Part shown: one piece after another, positions 49,252 through 58,646 of the stretch
How positions within the stretch are numbered: the first letter of the stretch is position 1
How the letters are laid out: each line of letters begins with the position of its first letter
Source of the DNA: Sphingomonadales bacterium
GTDB lineage: Bacteria > Pseudomonadota > Alphaproteobacteria > Sphingomonadales > Sphingomonadaceae
Direction of reading: 5' to 3'
DNA: 64,000 nt
Assembly: GCA_028289885.1 (NCBI GenBank)
Contig: JAQGKX010000073.1
Coordinates: forward strand, 1-64,000
Position numbers and translations under genes: made by a program
The notes under the pieces: generated by a model
Seen by the model: the letters and a program-made list of their open reading frames with translations, nothing else
Databases searched by the model: none
Told to the model about the DNA's origin: nothing

Positions 49252-49578
49252 TTAGTCGTCGTCATTTTCACTATGCCGTTCGCGGTGGTCCCACCCACCT
49301 CGGTTCCAGTCGCTGCGGCCTTCATTCTGGCGTTCCCAACGCTCATGTTGCCAATAACGGCGACGGGCCTGTTCCTGTTCCCAGCGCTCGTGCCGCTCGT
49401 GCGCGATCCAGGCCGCGCGCCGATCGCCGTATCCATCGTAGCGGCTACGGTACTCATCCTGTCGAAAAAAACTGGGGTCGCTGTAGCGGTAACGATCTTG
49501 CGCCATCGCTGTTGCAGGCATTACCACAGTGACCAATGTCGCTGCGGCGGCTGCAATCATGATCATCTTGCGTGCCAT
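49252..49578 (-). CDS. small secreted Arg/Trp/Glu-rich protein
   Basis: Signal 'MARKMIMIAAAAATLVTVVMPATAMAQ' then charged 'RHERWEQEQARRRYWQHERWERQ'. Confidence 0.6.
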   Translation of the reverse strand: MARKMIMIAAAAATLVTVVMPATAMAQDRYRYSDPSFFRQDEYRSRYDGYGDRRAAWIAHERHERWEQEQARRRYWQHERWERQNEGRSDWNRGGWDHRERHSENDDD

Positions 49579-49779
49579 CACTATTCTCCGTGTCGGCTCA
49601 ATTGCCGACGACAGAAGATTATTGAAACTCACATGATGTCTTGCTGAATACGTCTGGCAGGATGAGTTCATCTACATTGAGCACAATCAACCTTGCGAGC
49701 ACCGTGCCGCACCGCTTCGATGCTTTGCGGCTGTCAGGGCGATACGATATTTTGAAAACGCGCTGACGCACATACCGTA

Positions 49780-49836
49780 TTGGGAAATCCCAATAATTCG
49801 TTTCGTCACAGACGCGCAACTTTAGTGTCACGAAAC
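49780..49836 (+). promoter_or_regulatory. two inverted repeats upstream of TBDR-3
   Basis: TTGGGA-AA-TCCCAA at 49780-49793; GTTTCGTCACA-N15-TGTCACGAAAC at 49800-49836 (10/11 arm match). Confidence 0.4.
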
Positions 49837-49881
49837 AATCCTAGCGCCGCCTCGATCGACAGGGTCCGGGGAATAACGACA

Positions 49882-52164
49882 ATGAAAAACATGACCGCAG
49901 GCCGCGCGCGCCTGTTCGGTGCCAGCACTTTCGCTCTCGCGATTATATGCGCACAACCTGCCTTTGCAGCGGCCGATATGGCACCATCGGAAAATGCTCC
50001 GGACGCGTCGAGCGACGATCAGCGAATTGCCGAAGGATCGGACATCATCGTCAGCGCCACCAGCGCCAACGAGATCGCGCCGGTCACCGCGTCGCTGCAA
50101 ACGACACAGCCGCAGGCGATCGTGTCGCGCTCCTTCATCGAGGAATCGCTGCCAGCCACCGTCGATTTCAATCAGATTGCGCTGATCACGCCCAGCGTTT
50201 CCAACAATGGCGGGAACAACGGCATCGGCCTGTCCGAATCCAAGGCGCAGATTCGCGGCTTTCAGGACGGCGAATATAACATCACCTATGACGGCGTGCC
50301 GTTCGGTGACACCAACGACCCCACACACCATTCTACGACCTTTTTTCCGTCGAACACGATCGAAACATTGGTCGTCGATCGCGGCCCCGGCAACGCCAGC
50401 CAGCTTGGTCAGGCGACCTTCGGTGGCACGTTCAACCTGTTTTCCCGAGCAACCCGCGACGATTTCGGCGGGCAACTGGTCGCCAGCTATGGCAGCTTCA
50501 ACACCTATCTCGCGCGCGGCCTGCTCGAGACCGGCGCGATCAAGGGCCTCGGCGGCACCGAAGCAGTATTCAGTGGCCAATATGTCCATAGCGACGGTCG
50601 CTCGTCGGAATCGAAATACCAGAATTACAATTTCTTCGGCAAAGTCATGGTCCCGATCAGCCCCGATGTGCGGCTGACCTTCCTTGCAACCTATAACAAA
50701 AACCGCTTCAACCAGGCCGACAGCGACGGCTCGACGCTGGCGCAGCAGGCCTTGTTCGGCAAATATTATGCGCTGAACGACGATCCAAAATCGTCGCAAT
50801 ATTATGGTTATAACCATACCGACAAGACGACCGATTTCGAGATCGTCAAGCTCGAGGCGAACCTGTCCTCCAACGCGACATTCGAAAACCGCGCCTACAC
50901 CTATTATTACGACAACGAAACGCTTTCGGCCAACGACGTGACGACGCTGCCGGGGGCTGCTTCTTCCACCAAGCCCTCCGCCACCGGCACGCCGATCAAT
51001 GGCGACATTCCCGGCTATACCAAGACGAACAAATATCGCGTGTTCGGCGACATTGCCAAGGTACGCATCGACTTCGGATTCGGTGCCCTGACAGCGGGTG
51101 CGTGGCTCGAATTCAGTCACACCTATCGACAGCAGCGCGACGTCGATCTTACCACTGGCGGCTTCAATTACACCGAGAAGGCCGTGACCGCGCCATTGAC
51201 CGGCCTGAACCCCGGACAGGTGACACCGCAATATATCAAATTCGACCAGAATTCGCAGGGCAACCATACCGAGGAATTCGTTGAACTCGAACTGCGCCCG
51301 CTGCCCAATCTAAAGATCACGCCCGGTTTCAAGCACGTGGATTTCAACCGCAAGATCGACGCGGCGTACAATCAGACGACACGCTATGCCCAGCGCCTGT
51401 CGAACACCTATACCGCCAACCTGCCGTTCCTCACGGTCAATTATCAGCCGACATCGAACCTGTCGGTTTATGGGCAATACGCAAAAGGGTTCCTGATCCC
51501 GGCGCTCAGCCAACTCTATGTCGCCAATCCGACATTCTCGAACGTGGTGCCACAGCGGTCCACCAACTATCAGGCAGGCGCGGTTTATCACGGCAGTCAT
51601 CTGTCGCTTGATGCTGACGTCTATGTGATCAATTTTACCAACAAGTTCACCAGCTATACCGACCAGAGCCCGGACAAGCTGGGTACGATTTTCACCAACA
51701 TCGGTGGTGCGCTGTACAAGGGCGTCGAGGCGCAGGCGACTTACGCATTCGGCAATGGCTTCGCTGTTTTCGCCAACGGATCGCGCAACTACGCCAAGAC
51801 CGTTGTCTATATCGATCCGAACAGTGGAAAGCTGATTCCACGGACGAATGTTGCCAAGGCCCCGGTTTCGACGGCGGCCGCAGGGATATTCTATAAGCAC
51901 GGCCCCGTCCGCTTTTCGCTCACCGACAAATGGACCGGCGCGCAATATGCCGACCTGCCTAACGCCGTACGGATTTCGCCTTATAACACCGCCAATCTGG
52001 CGGCGAGCTATGACGTCGGGCCGTTCCGCGTCGGCATCGACGTGACCGACCTGTTCAACTCGCAAAAGATCAACCAGATCTCTGGCACCCCGGTCAACGC
52101 ATCGACGCAATTCTATTATCAGCCGGGCCGCGCGATTTCCGGCGAAGTCACTTACACATTCTGA
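49882..52164 (+). CDS. TonB-dependent receptor (TBDR-3)
   Basis: Signal peptide; 'IRGFQDGEYNITYDGVPFGDTNDPTHHSTTFFPSNTIETLVVDRGPGNASQLGQATFGGTFNL'; C-terminal 'GRAISGEVTYTF'. Confidence 0.95.
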   Translation: MKNMTAGRARLFGASTFALAIICAQPAFAAADMAPSENAPDASSDDQRIAEGSDIIVSATSANEIAPVTASLQTTQPQAIVSRSFIEESLPATVDFNQIALITPSVSNNGGNNGIGLSESKAQIRGFQDGEYNITYDGVPFGDTNDPTHHSTTFFPSNTIETLVVDRGPGNASQLGQATFGGTFNLFSRATRDDFGGQLVASYGSFNTYLARGLLETGAIKGLGGTEAVFSGQYVHSDGRSSESKYQNYNFFGKVMVPISPDVRLTFLATYNKNRFNQADSDGSTLAQQALFGKYYALNDDPKSSQYYGYNHTDKTTDFEIVKLEANLSSNATFENRAYTYYYDNETLSANDVTTLPGAASSTKPSATGTPINGDIPGYTKTNKYRVFGDIAKVRIDFGFGALTAGAWLEFSHTYRQQRDVDLTTGGFNYTEKAVTAPLTGLNPGQVTPQYIKFDQNSQGNHTEEFVELELRPLPNLKITPGFKHVDFNRKIDAAYNQTTRYAQRLSNTYTANLPFLTVNYQPTSNLSVYGQYAKGFLIPALSQLYVANPTFSNVVPQRSTNYQAGAVYHGSHLSLDADVYVINFTNKFTSYTDQSPDKLGTIFTNIGGALYKGVEAQATYAFGNGFAVFANGSRNYAKTVVYIDPNSGKLIPRTNVAKAPVSTAAAGIFYKHGPVRFSLTDKWTGAQYADLPNAVRISPYNTANLAASYDVGPFRVGIDVTDLFNSQKINQISGTPVNASTQFYYQPGRAISGEVTYTF

Positions 52165-52178
52165 TGCAGGGGATCATC

Positions 52179-52892
52179 ATGAAATCCGGATATCTCGCGG
52201 CAGTCGCCACTGTCGCGCTGCTCTGCGGCGGGGGCACCGCGTCTGCCGATCCAAAGGACCGCCTGCACTATCTGACCATCGCCGATGTCGATCCCGGTCT
52301 GATCCTGCCGAAACCCTTTGCCTCTGGCTCCGAAGGCGAGAAGGCGGAGCTCGTCGAGCTGCACCGGGTCGTCGCATCGGCCAGCCCGGCGCGGCTGGCA
52401 CAGGCGAAATGGGACGACGAAAATGAAGATCCCGCGATCTTCGACGGCGTCCTCGGGATCAAGCTCGAGGCAATGCCCGCAACCTGGGCGTTGCTGAAGG
52501 AAGTACAGGAAGAGGGCGAGGCGGCAGCAGACGTGTCAAAGACCTATTTTAACCGCGCGCGCCCGTGGTCGACGGACCCCACGCTACCGAACTGCGACGC
52601 GGGTAAGAAAGCCAATCCACGACGCTCATATCCAAGCGGCCACTCGACCCTCAGCTATTCGGTCGGATACGTGCTCGCCCATCTGGCCCCGGAAAAAGCT
52701 GATATCATCCTGTCGCGTGCCGCAGACTATGCCATGAGCCGGGAAATCTGCGGGGTCCATTATCCGTCCGACACCGAGGCAAGCCATGTTCTCGCGACGA
52801 TCATCGGGGTCAAATTAGTTGGCAGTCCGGTATTCGTGGCCAAAATGGCTGCCGCCCGTGGCGAGCTCCGGACTGCGCATCTGACAAATTGA
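52179..52892 (+). CDS. PAP2-family class A-like acid phosphatase, secreted
   Basis: Signal peptide; 'KTYFNRARPW', 'RRSYPSGHSTLSYSVGYVLA', 'SREICGVHYPSDTEASHVLA'. Confidence 0.95.
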   Translation: MKSGYLAAVATVALLCGGGTASADPKDRLHYLTIADVDPGLILPKPFASGSEGEKAELVELHRVVASASPARLAQAKWDDENEDPAIFDGVLGIKLEAMPATWALLKEVQEEGEAAADVSKTYFNRARPWSTDPTLPNCDAGKKANPRRSYPSGHSTLSYSVGYVLAHLAPEKADIILSRAADYAMSREICGVHYPSDTEASHVLATIIGVKLVGSPVFVAKMAAARGELRTAHLTN

Positions 52893-52931
52893 CCACGCGC
52901 CGACAGGTTGGCCAATAGTGTTGGCGGCAAA

Positions 52932-53942
52932 TTACCGCCGCGACATCACCGCCACGTGGAACGAACCCGGGGTCGCCGCGGGCCGTCCGCCGGCACTGGC
53001 GGGCGGCGAAAACGCTGCGGTCGGCAGGTATACCGTCCCATCGGCCATATCGAGCGCCCCCGTCCGCGCGCCCTTTTCCGATTTCGCGGTGCCCACGACC
53101 TTTGCTCCGCCAGTGCCGTCCAGCGCAACGATGCTCAGTGTTCCGTCGCGACCGCAAGGAATGATCGCGACCCGCCGCGCTATGTCCATGATGACCGCAT
53201 CGGGACCGCTGCCGATCGACAGCAGCTTGACCATCTTGTGCGATACAGCGTCAACCACGGCGGCCTTGCCGTTCGCGCAGGCGCTGATCAACTGGCCAGT
53301 GCGCTCATCATAGCCGAGCCCCGTCGGTCCGGTGCAGCCGGGCAGGGGGATCGTCGCGCTGACCTTGCCGGTGGTCAGGTTCGCGCTTTCGATCTCGTTC
53401 AGATCCTCGTTGTTGACGTAAAGCATATCGTTCTTGCCCAGCACGCCGAATTCCAGCGCGGGCTTCAGCGTGATCGTGCGAACGACCTTCCGCGCGGCCA
53501 TGTCGATCACCGACACCGTCCCGTCCTTGGCGTTCATGACCACGGCACGGCCACCGGCGGTGTCGTAGAACGCTGCGTCGGGATCGGCTCCGACGGATAT
53601 CCGTGCCAGTTCGCGACCATCGCCAGCCGCCAGCAACCGCACGCTATTGTCGTGGCCGCTGGTCACCAGCAGCATCGACTTGCCCGTTATGGGAACCACA
53701 GCGTGCGCTTTGGCAATCGCGCCGAACGAGCGAACCGCCTTTGTCCTCAGATCGACTTCGGTGACGACGTTGCCGTGCGCTATGTAGAGCCGGTGCGCCT
53801 CGCTATCGACACTGGCATAATCCCACCCGCCGTCAGGTCCGGCAATCGACCCCGAGATCACATAGGTCGGCGCAGGTGCAGCTGCGATCAACGTGGCCGC
53901 CGCAACGGAAACGAGCAAATATTTATAGGCGGCGCGCAGCAT
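52932..53942 (-). CDS. YncE-like beta-propeller secreted protein
   Basis: Signal peptide; repeats 'DGGWDYASVDSEAHRLYIAHGNVVTEVDL', 'GRAVVMNAKDGTVSVIDMAARKVVRTI'. Confidence 0.85.
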   Translation of the reverse strand: MLRAAYKYLLVSVAAATLIAAAPAPTYVISGSIAGPDGGWDYASVDSEAHRLYIAHGNVVTEVDLRTKAVRSFGAIAKAHAVVPITGKSMLLVTSGHDNSVRLLAAGDGRELARISVGADPDAAFYDTAGGRAVVMNAKDGTVSVIDMAARKVVRTITLKPALEFGVLGKNDMLYVNNEDLNEIESANLTTGKVSATIPLPGCTGPTGLGYDERTGQLISACANGKAAVVDAVSHKMVKLLSIGSGPDAVIMDIARRVAIIPCGRDGTLSIVALDGTGGAKVVGTAKSEKGARTGALDMADGTVYLPTAAFSPPASAGGRPAATPGSFHVAVMSRR

Positions 53943-54090
53943 GGAGAGGCCTCGATTTCAATTGGGAAGGGGCGTTCAGGATGGCGCCGCGGGCGGCCGA
54001 GAGCCAGCGACTTTGCGAGACATTGGGAAGAATTATAACTAAGGCCGCACGTTCCCGCTATCGGAATAGCAACCCGTGAGGTCCGACGAA

Positions 54091-54768
54091 ATGCGCGTAT
54101 TGATTGCCGAGGACGACGCCGAGACCACTGACCTCGTCACGCGCGCACTGGGCAAGCTGGGGCATGTCGTGACCTCGGTCGGAACGGGCGGCGACGCGCT
54201 TCATGCGGGCGTTGCCGGAGCCTATGACGTCATCATACTGGACCGTATGCTGCCCGGCATCGACGGCGTCGAGGTGCTCGAACGCTGGCGTGCTGCGGGC
54301 GTCCATACGCCGGTTCTGATGCTGACCGCGCTCGGAGGTATTGCCGACAGGGTTGGCGGGCTGGAGGCCGGTGCCGACGATTATCTCGTCAAACCCTTCG
54401 CCACCGCCGAACTGGCGGCGCGCCTGACGGCATTACATCGCAGGCCGGTGATCGCCGCCCTGCCGACCCGGCTTCAGGTTGGTGCCATCACGCTCGACCT
54501 TTTGAAGCGGGAGGTGACGCGTGAGGGGCGCGAGGTGCATCTCCAACCCCGCGAATTCGCGCTTCTCGAACAGCTTATGCGTCACGCCGGGGAGGTCGTG
54601 ACACGCTCGATGTTCCTTGAACGCATCTGGGGTTTTCATTTCGATCCGCAGACCAACATCGTGGAAAGCCACCTGAGCCGCCTGCGTTCGAAGCTGAAAG
54701 AGGGGTTTGTCTTCGACCCGATCGAGACATTGCGCGGCGTCGGATATCGAATGCGCAATGATGCCTAG
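54091..54768 (+). CDS. OmpR-family response regulator
   Basis: 'MRVLIAEDDAETTDLV', 'YDVIILDRMLPGIDGVEVL', 'GADDYLVKPFATAEL', winged helix C-terminus. Confidence 0.95.
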   Translation: MRVLIAEDDAETTDLVTRALGKLGHVVTSVGTGGDALHAGVAGAYDVIILDRMLPGIDGVEVLERWRAAGVHTPVLMLTALGGIADRVGGLEAGADDYLVKPFATAELAARLTALHRRPVIAALPTRLQVGAITLDLLKREVTREGREVHLQPREFALLEQLMRHAGEVVTRSMFLERIWGFHFDPQTNIVESHLSRLRSKLKEGFVFDPIETLRGVGYRMRNDA

Positions 54769-56119
54769 GCTCGGTGCCAGCGCGGCCTATCGCATCGCCT
54801 TCACTTATTCATGTGCCTTTGCGTTGGCTATCCTCGTGCTCGGCATCGCGGTCTATTATGCAGCCGACGCGCAGTTCCGCCACCAGCAGGACGTGGGCAT
54901 CGCAGCCGGCAGCACGCTGCTCATGCGCGAATATCGTGAAGGCGGAATCCCCGACTTGCGAGAGGCGATCACCAAGCGGGAGGTGCACGAATCCGACGGC
55001 GGTTATCACTACGCGCTGTTCGATGAGGCGGGCGTTCGCAGCGGCGGGACGCTCGATATTGCCCGTCCGGAGCCCGGTCGGCGAGATCTGATTGTCAAAG
55101 CGCCCGATGGCCAAACCAGGCCGGAACGCGCGCTCGTCACCCAGTTGCCCGGTGGGTACCGCTTCGTGATAGCCGCCGATCTGGAGGCGCTCGAGCGGAT
55201 AGACAGGATCATCCTCGAACTGTTCTCAGCCGCATTCCTGATCGTCGTCCTGATGGGCGTTGCGGGCGCGTTGTTGCTCGGCACCTATTTGCGCAGTCGT
55301 TTGAGCAGGATCAGCGGCACCGCGCAGGCTATTGCCGGCGGCGACCTCGACCACCGTATTGCTGTTAGCGATCGCAACGACGAATTCGACCAGCTCGGTT
55401 CGGCGCTGAACGCGATGCTCGACCGGATCGCGCGGCTGCTCGAAAACCTGCGTCAGGTGTCGAGCGATGTCGCTCACGACCTGCGAACGCCGCTTGCACG
55501 GCTGCGCGGGCAGGTCGAGGCCGCGCTCGATGGCGATCAGGACCCGGCGGTTCTTCGCCGTTCGCTGAAGCGTGCACTGGCGCAAAGCGACGAACTTTTG
55601 TCTTTGTTTGCGGCGATATTGCGCATCGCAGAGGTCGAATCGGGTGCATTGGCGCGGCATTTCACGGCCGTGAACATAACCGACCTGGCGACCGATCTGT
55701 ACGAATCCTATGCGCCAGCGGTGGCCGATCAGGGCCGCACGCTGGAAAGTACCGTCCAGGCCGGGGTGAATATCGTCGGCGACCGCGAACTGATAGCCCA
55801 GGCGCTGATCAACCTGCTCGACAATGCCCAGCGTCATACGCCGGTCGCGACCGATATTCTTATTTCTGCAAAGGCAACCACCCAGCACATCATCCTGTCG
55901 GTGTCCGACAATGGACCGGGCGTCGTGCCGCACGATCGCACGCTGATCGTGCGGCGGTTTGCCCGGCTGGATGCAAGCCGGTCGATGCCGGGTCATGGAC
56001 TGGGGTTGAATCTGGCCGCGGCGATTGCCGAAGCGCACAAGGGCCGCTTGCTGATCGAAGACAATGGCCCCGGCCTGCGTGTGTCGCTCCTCCTCCCGGT
56101 ACACTCCACAAAGGCCTGA
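54758..56119 (+). CDS. HAMP sensor histidine kinase
   Basis: 'SSDVAHDLRTPLARLRGQVEAAL', 'LINLLDNAQRHTP', 'SDNGPGVV', 'GHGLGLNLAAAI'. Confidence 0.95.
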   Translation: MMPRLGASAAYRIAFTYSCAFALAILVLGIAVYYAADAQFRHQQDVGIAAGSTLLMREYREGGIPDLREAITKREVHESDGGYHYALFDEAGVRSGGTLDIARPEPGRRDLIVKAPDGQTRPERALVTQLPGGYRFVIAADLEALERIDRIILELFSAAFLIVVLMGVAGALLLGTYLRSRLSRISGTAQAIAGGDLDHRIAVSDRNDEFDQLGSALNAMLDRIARLLENLRQVSSDVAHDLRTPLARLRGQVEAALDGDQDPAVLRRSLKRALAQSDELLSLFAAILRIAEVESGALARHFTAVNITDLATDLYESYAPAVADQGRTLESTVQAGVNIVGDRELIAQALINLLDNAQRHTPVATDILISAKATTQHIILSVSDNGPGVVPHDRTLIVRRFARLDASRSMPGHGLGLNLAAAIAEAHKGRLLIEDNGPGLRVSLLLPVHSTKA

Positions 56120-56262
56120 CAAGTTTGCCACTGCGTCGCGTCGTGCGAACATTGGTTTTCCCCAATCCCGGCACGCTGGTCCGTTGTGTGGTTTCGTGCG
56201 GCGATACGATGTACTAACGCGCTGGCAATGACAGTGCAGGGCGGTCTTGGAATGGAACTGGG

Positions 56263-57612
56263 ATGAAGCGCCGGGCAGCACTAATCGGCGCGTGTCTGGT
56301 CGCGACCCTGAACGGTTGCGCGACCTATAAACCCGCGCCGCTCGGACAGCCCGATACCGTTCTGTTGAAACCCGACCTAGCGATCCTATCCGCCAAAGCG
56401 GCGCGGATCGACCGACCGTGGCTCGTGCCGCAACCGATCGACCTAAGCCGACCACTGACCCCTAATGCGCTCGCCGTGATTGCGATTCTGGAAAATCCGG
56501 ACCTGAAGGCTTTACGGGCGAAATCGGGGGTTGCCGATGCGCAGGCATTTTCCGCGCGCCTGCTTCCCGATCCCACCGCGCAGCTCGGCTTCGACAAGCT
56601 GCTGTCGGGTCCCGACGTCTACAACGGCCTGTCGGGACAACTCGGCATCGACCTCATGGCGCTGCGCACCGCACGAGTGACACGCCAAAGCGGTGAAGCG
56701 ACAAAGCGGCAGGTGCGGCTCGATCTCGCCTGGGCCGAATGGCAAACGGCGGGACAGGCGCGGTTGCAGGGCGTGCGGATCGTGGCGCTCGAAGCGCAGC
56801 TTGAACTCGCAAAGCTGACCGCGGCGTCTGCCGACCGGCTGTTGCTTGCCGTCCAGCACGCGGCCGGGCGCGGCGATCTTGCTGCCAGCGAAGTCGATGC
56901 GCGGCGTCTGGCGGCACTCGATGCCAGTGACAAATTGCGAACCGCGACGCGCGACCTGACGACCGCGCGCGGAGAGTTGAACAAGCTTCTAGGCCTGCCG
57001 CCCGAGACTGTCCTGCGCCTTGCCACGCCGCCCGAACCAGCAATTGCGCCTGCGACTGCGATACTTGTCACCCACGCAATCGATCGCCGCCTCGACTTGC
57101 AGGCGTTGCGCGCCGGTTATGAGGCGGCAGAGGGCGACGTGCACAAGGCGATCCTGAGCCAGTTTCCCAATCTTTCGCTCACCGTTGCGGGTGCGCGCGA
57201 TACGGCGAACAACATCACGCTCGGACCGCAGGTGGGCTTCACCCTGCCGCTCTGGAACCGCAATCGTGGTGGCATTGCGGTTGCACAGGCAAGCCGCGCG
57301 CAACTGCGTGCCGAATATGAAGCGCGGCTGTTCCAGACCCGCTCGGAAATTGCGGCGGCCGTCGCGGGACTCGCCATCATCCGCGGACAACGCGCCGAAT
57401 TGTTGCGAAACTTACCGGCGATCCAACGCTTTGCGGACAGCGCGTCGCGTGCCGCAATGCGCGGCGATCTGGCACCTGCGGTCGCCGAAACCTCGGCGCA
57501 ATCGTTGCGCGACCGAAAGACGACATTGTTGCAACTCGACCAGCAGGCAGCCGAAGCGACTATCGCGCTCGAGCTATTGTCCGGCGGTCCAAGCGAAGGA
57601 TGGGCCCGTTGA
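56263..57612 (+). CDS. TolC-family outer membrane factor
   Basis: Lipoprotein-like N-terminus 'TLNGC'; OEP repeats 'RRLDLQALRAGYEAAEGDVHKAILSQFPNLSL', 'GFTLPLWNRNRGGIAVAQASRAQL'. Confidence 0.92.
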   Translation: MKRRAALIGACLVATLNGCATYKPAPLGQPDTVLLKPDLAILSAKAARIDRPWLVPQPIDLSRPLTPNALAVIAILENPDLKALRAKSGVADAQAFSARLLPDPTAQLGFDKLLSGPDVYNGLSGQLGIDLMALRTARVTRQSGEATKRQVRLDLAWAEWQTAGQARLQGVRIVALEAQLELAKLTAASADRLLLAVQHAAGRGDLAASEVDARRLAALDASDKLRTATRDLTTARGELNKLLGLPPETVLRLATPPEPAIAPATAILVTHAIDRRLDLQALRAGYEAAEGDVHKAILSQFPNLSLTVAGARDTANNITLGPQVGFTLPLWNRNRGGIAVAQASRAQLRAEYEARLFQTRSEIAAAVAGLAIIRGQRAELLRNLPAIQRFADSASRAAMRGDLAPAVAETSAQSLRDRKTTLLQLDQQAAEATIALELLSGGPSEGWAR

Positions 57613-58646
57613 AATCCAGCCCGATCAATGCGCCGCTGATATGGCTCCCGCTGATGTTATTGGCGGGTTGCGGCGCGTCGAAGGCTCCAAAGGCGGAAGA
57701 CGCTCCGATTGCCACGGTCAAGTCCTCCGTGGCCACGCTCGGCGCTTCGCGCGACGATCTGACGGTCTATGGGGTGACAGAGGCTGGTCCCGGCGGTGAG
57801 CGGTCGGTGGTCGCCGCGCGTGAGGCGATACTCGTTTCGATCCTTGCACCCACGGGAACGGCGGTGGTCGCCGGGCAGCCCATTGCCACTCTTCGTCCCA
57901 GCCCAACGGCTGCGCTCGAACTGGCCAAGGCGTCGAGCGATGCGACCGTCGCAAGCGCCGCTCTCGCGCGGGCGATTCGTCTGCGCGGCGATGGTCTTGT
58001 CAGTAACGCCGATGTGGAGACTGCCCGCGCCGCCCTCCGCACCGCCACGGCGACACGGATAGCGGCATCGAGCGGCAGCAATGTCCTGCGTGCGCCTGCC
58101 GGTGGCACGGTGCAGGCCCTGAACGCCAAACCCGGCGACCAGATTGCCGCAGGGACTGCGGTGGCGTCGATTGCCGCCGCCGGAGAACGCCGCGCCCGTT
58201 TCGGCGTCGATCCGGCAACGGCCTCGCGCATCCATGCCGGACAAGGCATTACGATCAGCGCCCTCAGTGGCGGGCCTGCGGTGGCAGCTACGGTGGTAGG
58301 CATCGATCCCGCAGTGGATGCGACAACACGGCTGGCCTCGGTTTTCGCGCGCGTGTCCGCAACATTCGCCGTCGGGGCTCCCTTGCGCGGTCAGATCTCG
58401 GTCGGGGGAACGGCGTCGGGCGTCACCATCCCCTATGCGGCGTTGCTCGACGATGGTGGCCAGAGCTTCGTGTTCGTCATCGAAAAAGGGCTCGTCAAAA
58501 AGCGCGATGTTTCGCCGGGCAGTTCGTCGGGCGACCGCGTGACGATAGCGAACGGCCTGCAACCCGGCGAACACGTCGTGACCGAGGGCGGGACCGCGCT
58601 TGAGGATGGCATGAAAATACGCGAAGACGGAACTGCTTCCAAATGA
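57600..58646 (+). CDS. RND efflux periplasmic adaptor (membrane fusion protein)
   Basis: 'LAGCGASK' lipobox; 'NVLRAPAGGTVQALNAKPGDQIAAGTAVASI'; 'GVTIPYAALLDDGGQSFVFVIEKGLVKKRDV'. Confidence 0.92.
   Translation: MGPLKSSPINAPLIWLPLMLLAGCGASKAPKAEDAPIATVKSSVATLGASRDDLTVYGVTEAGPGGERSVVAAREAILVSILAPTGTAVVAGQPIATLRPSPTAALELAKASSDATVASAALARAIRLRGDGLVSNADVETARAALRTATATRIAASSGSNVLRAPAGGTVQALNAKPGDQIAAGTAVASIAAAGERRARFGVDPATASRIHAGQGITISALSGGPAVAATVVGIDPAVDATTRLASVFARVSATFAVGAPLRGQISVGGTASGVTIPYAALLDDGGQSFVFVIEKGLVKKRDVSPGSSSGDRVTIANGLQPGEHVVTEGGTALEDGMKIREDGTASK

Noticed and set aside
49828-51267. 479-aa minus-strand ORF
   Set aside because: Antisense to TBDR-3, which has a signal peptide and plug motifs.
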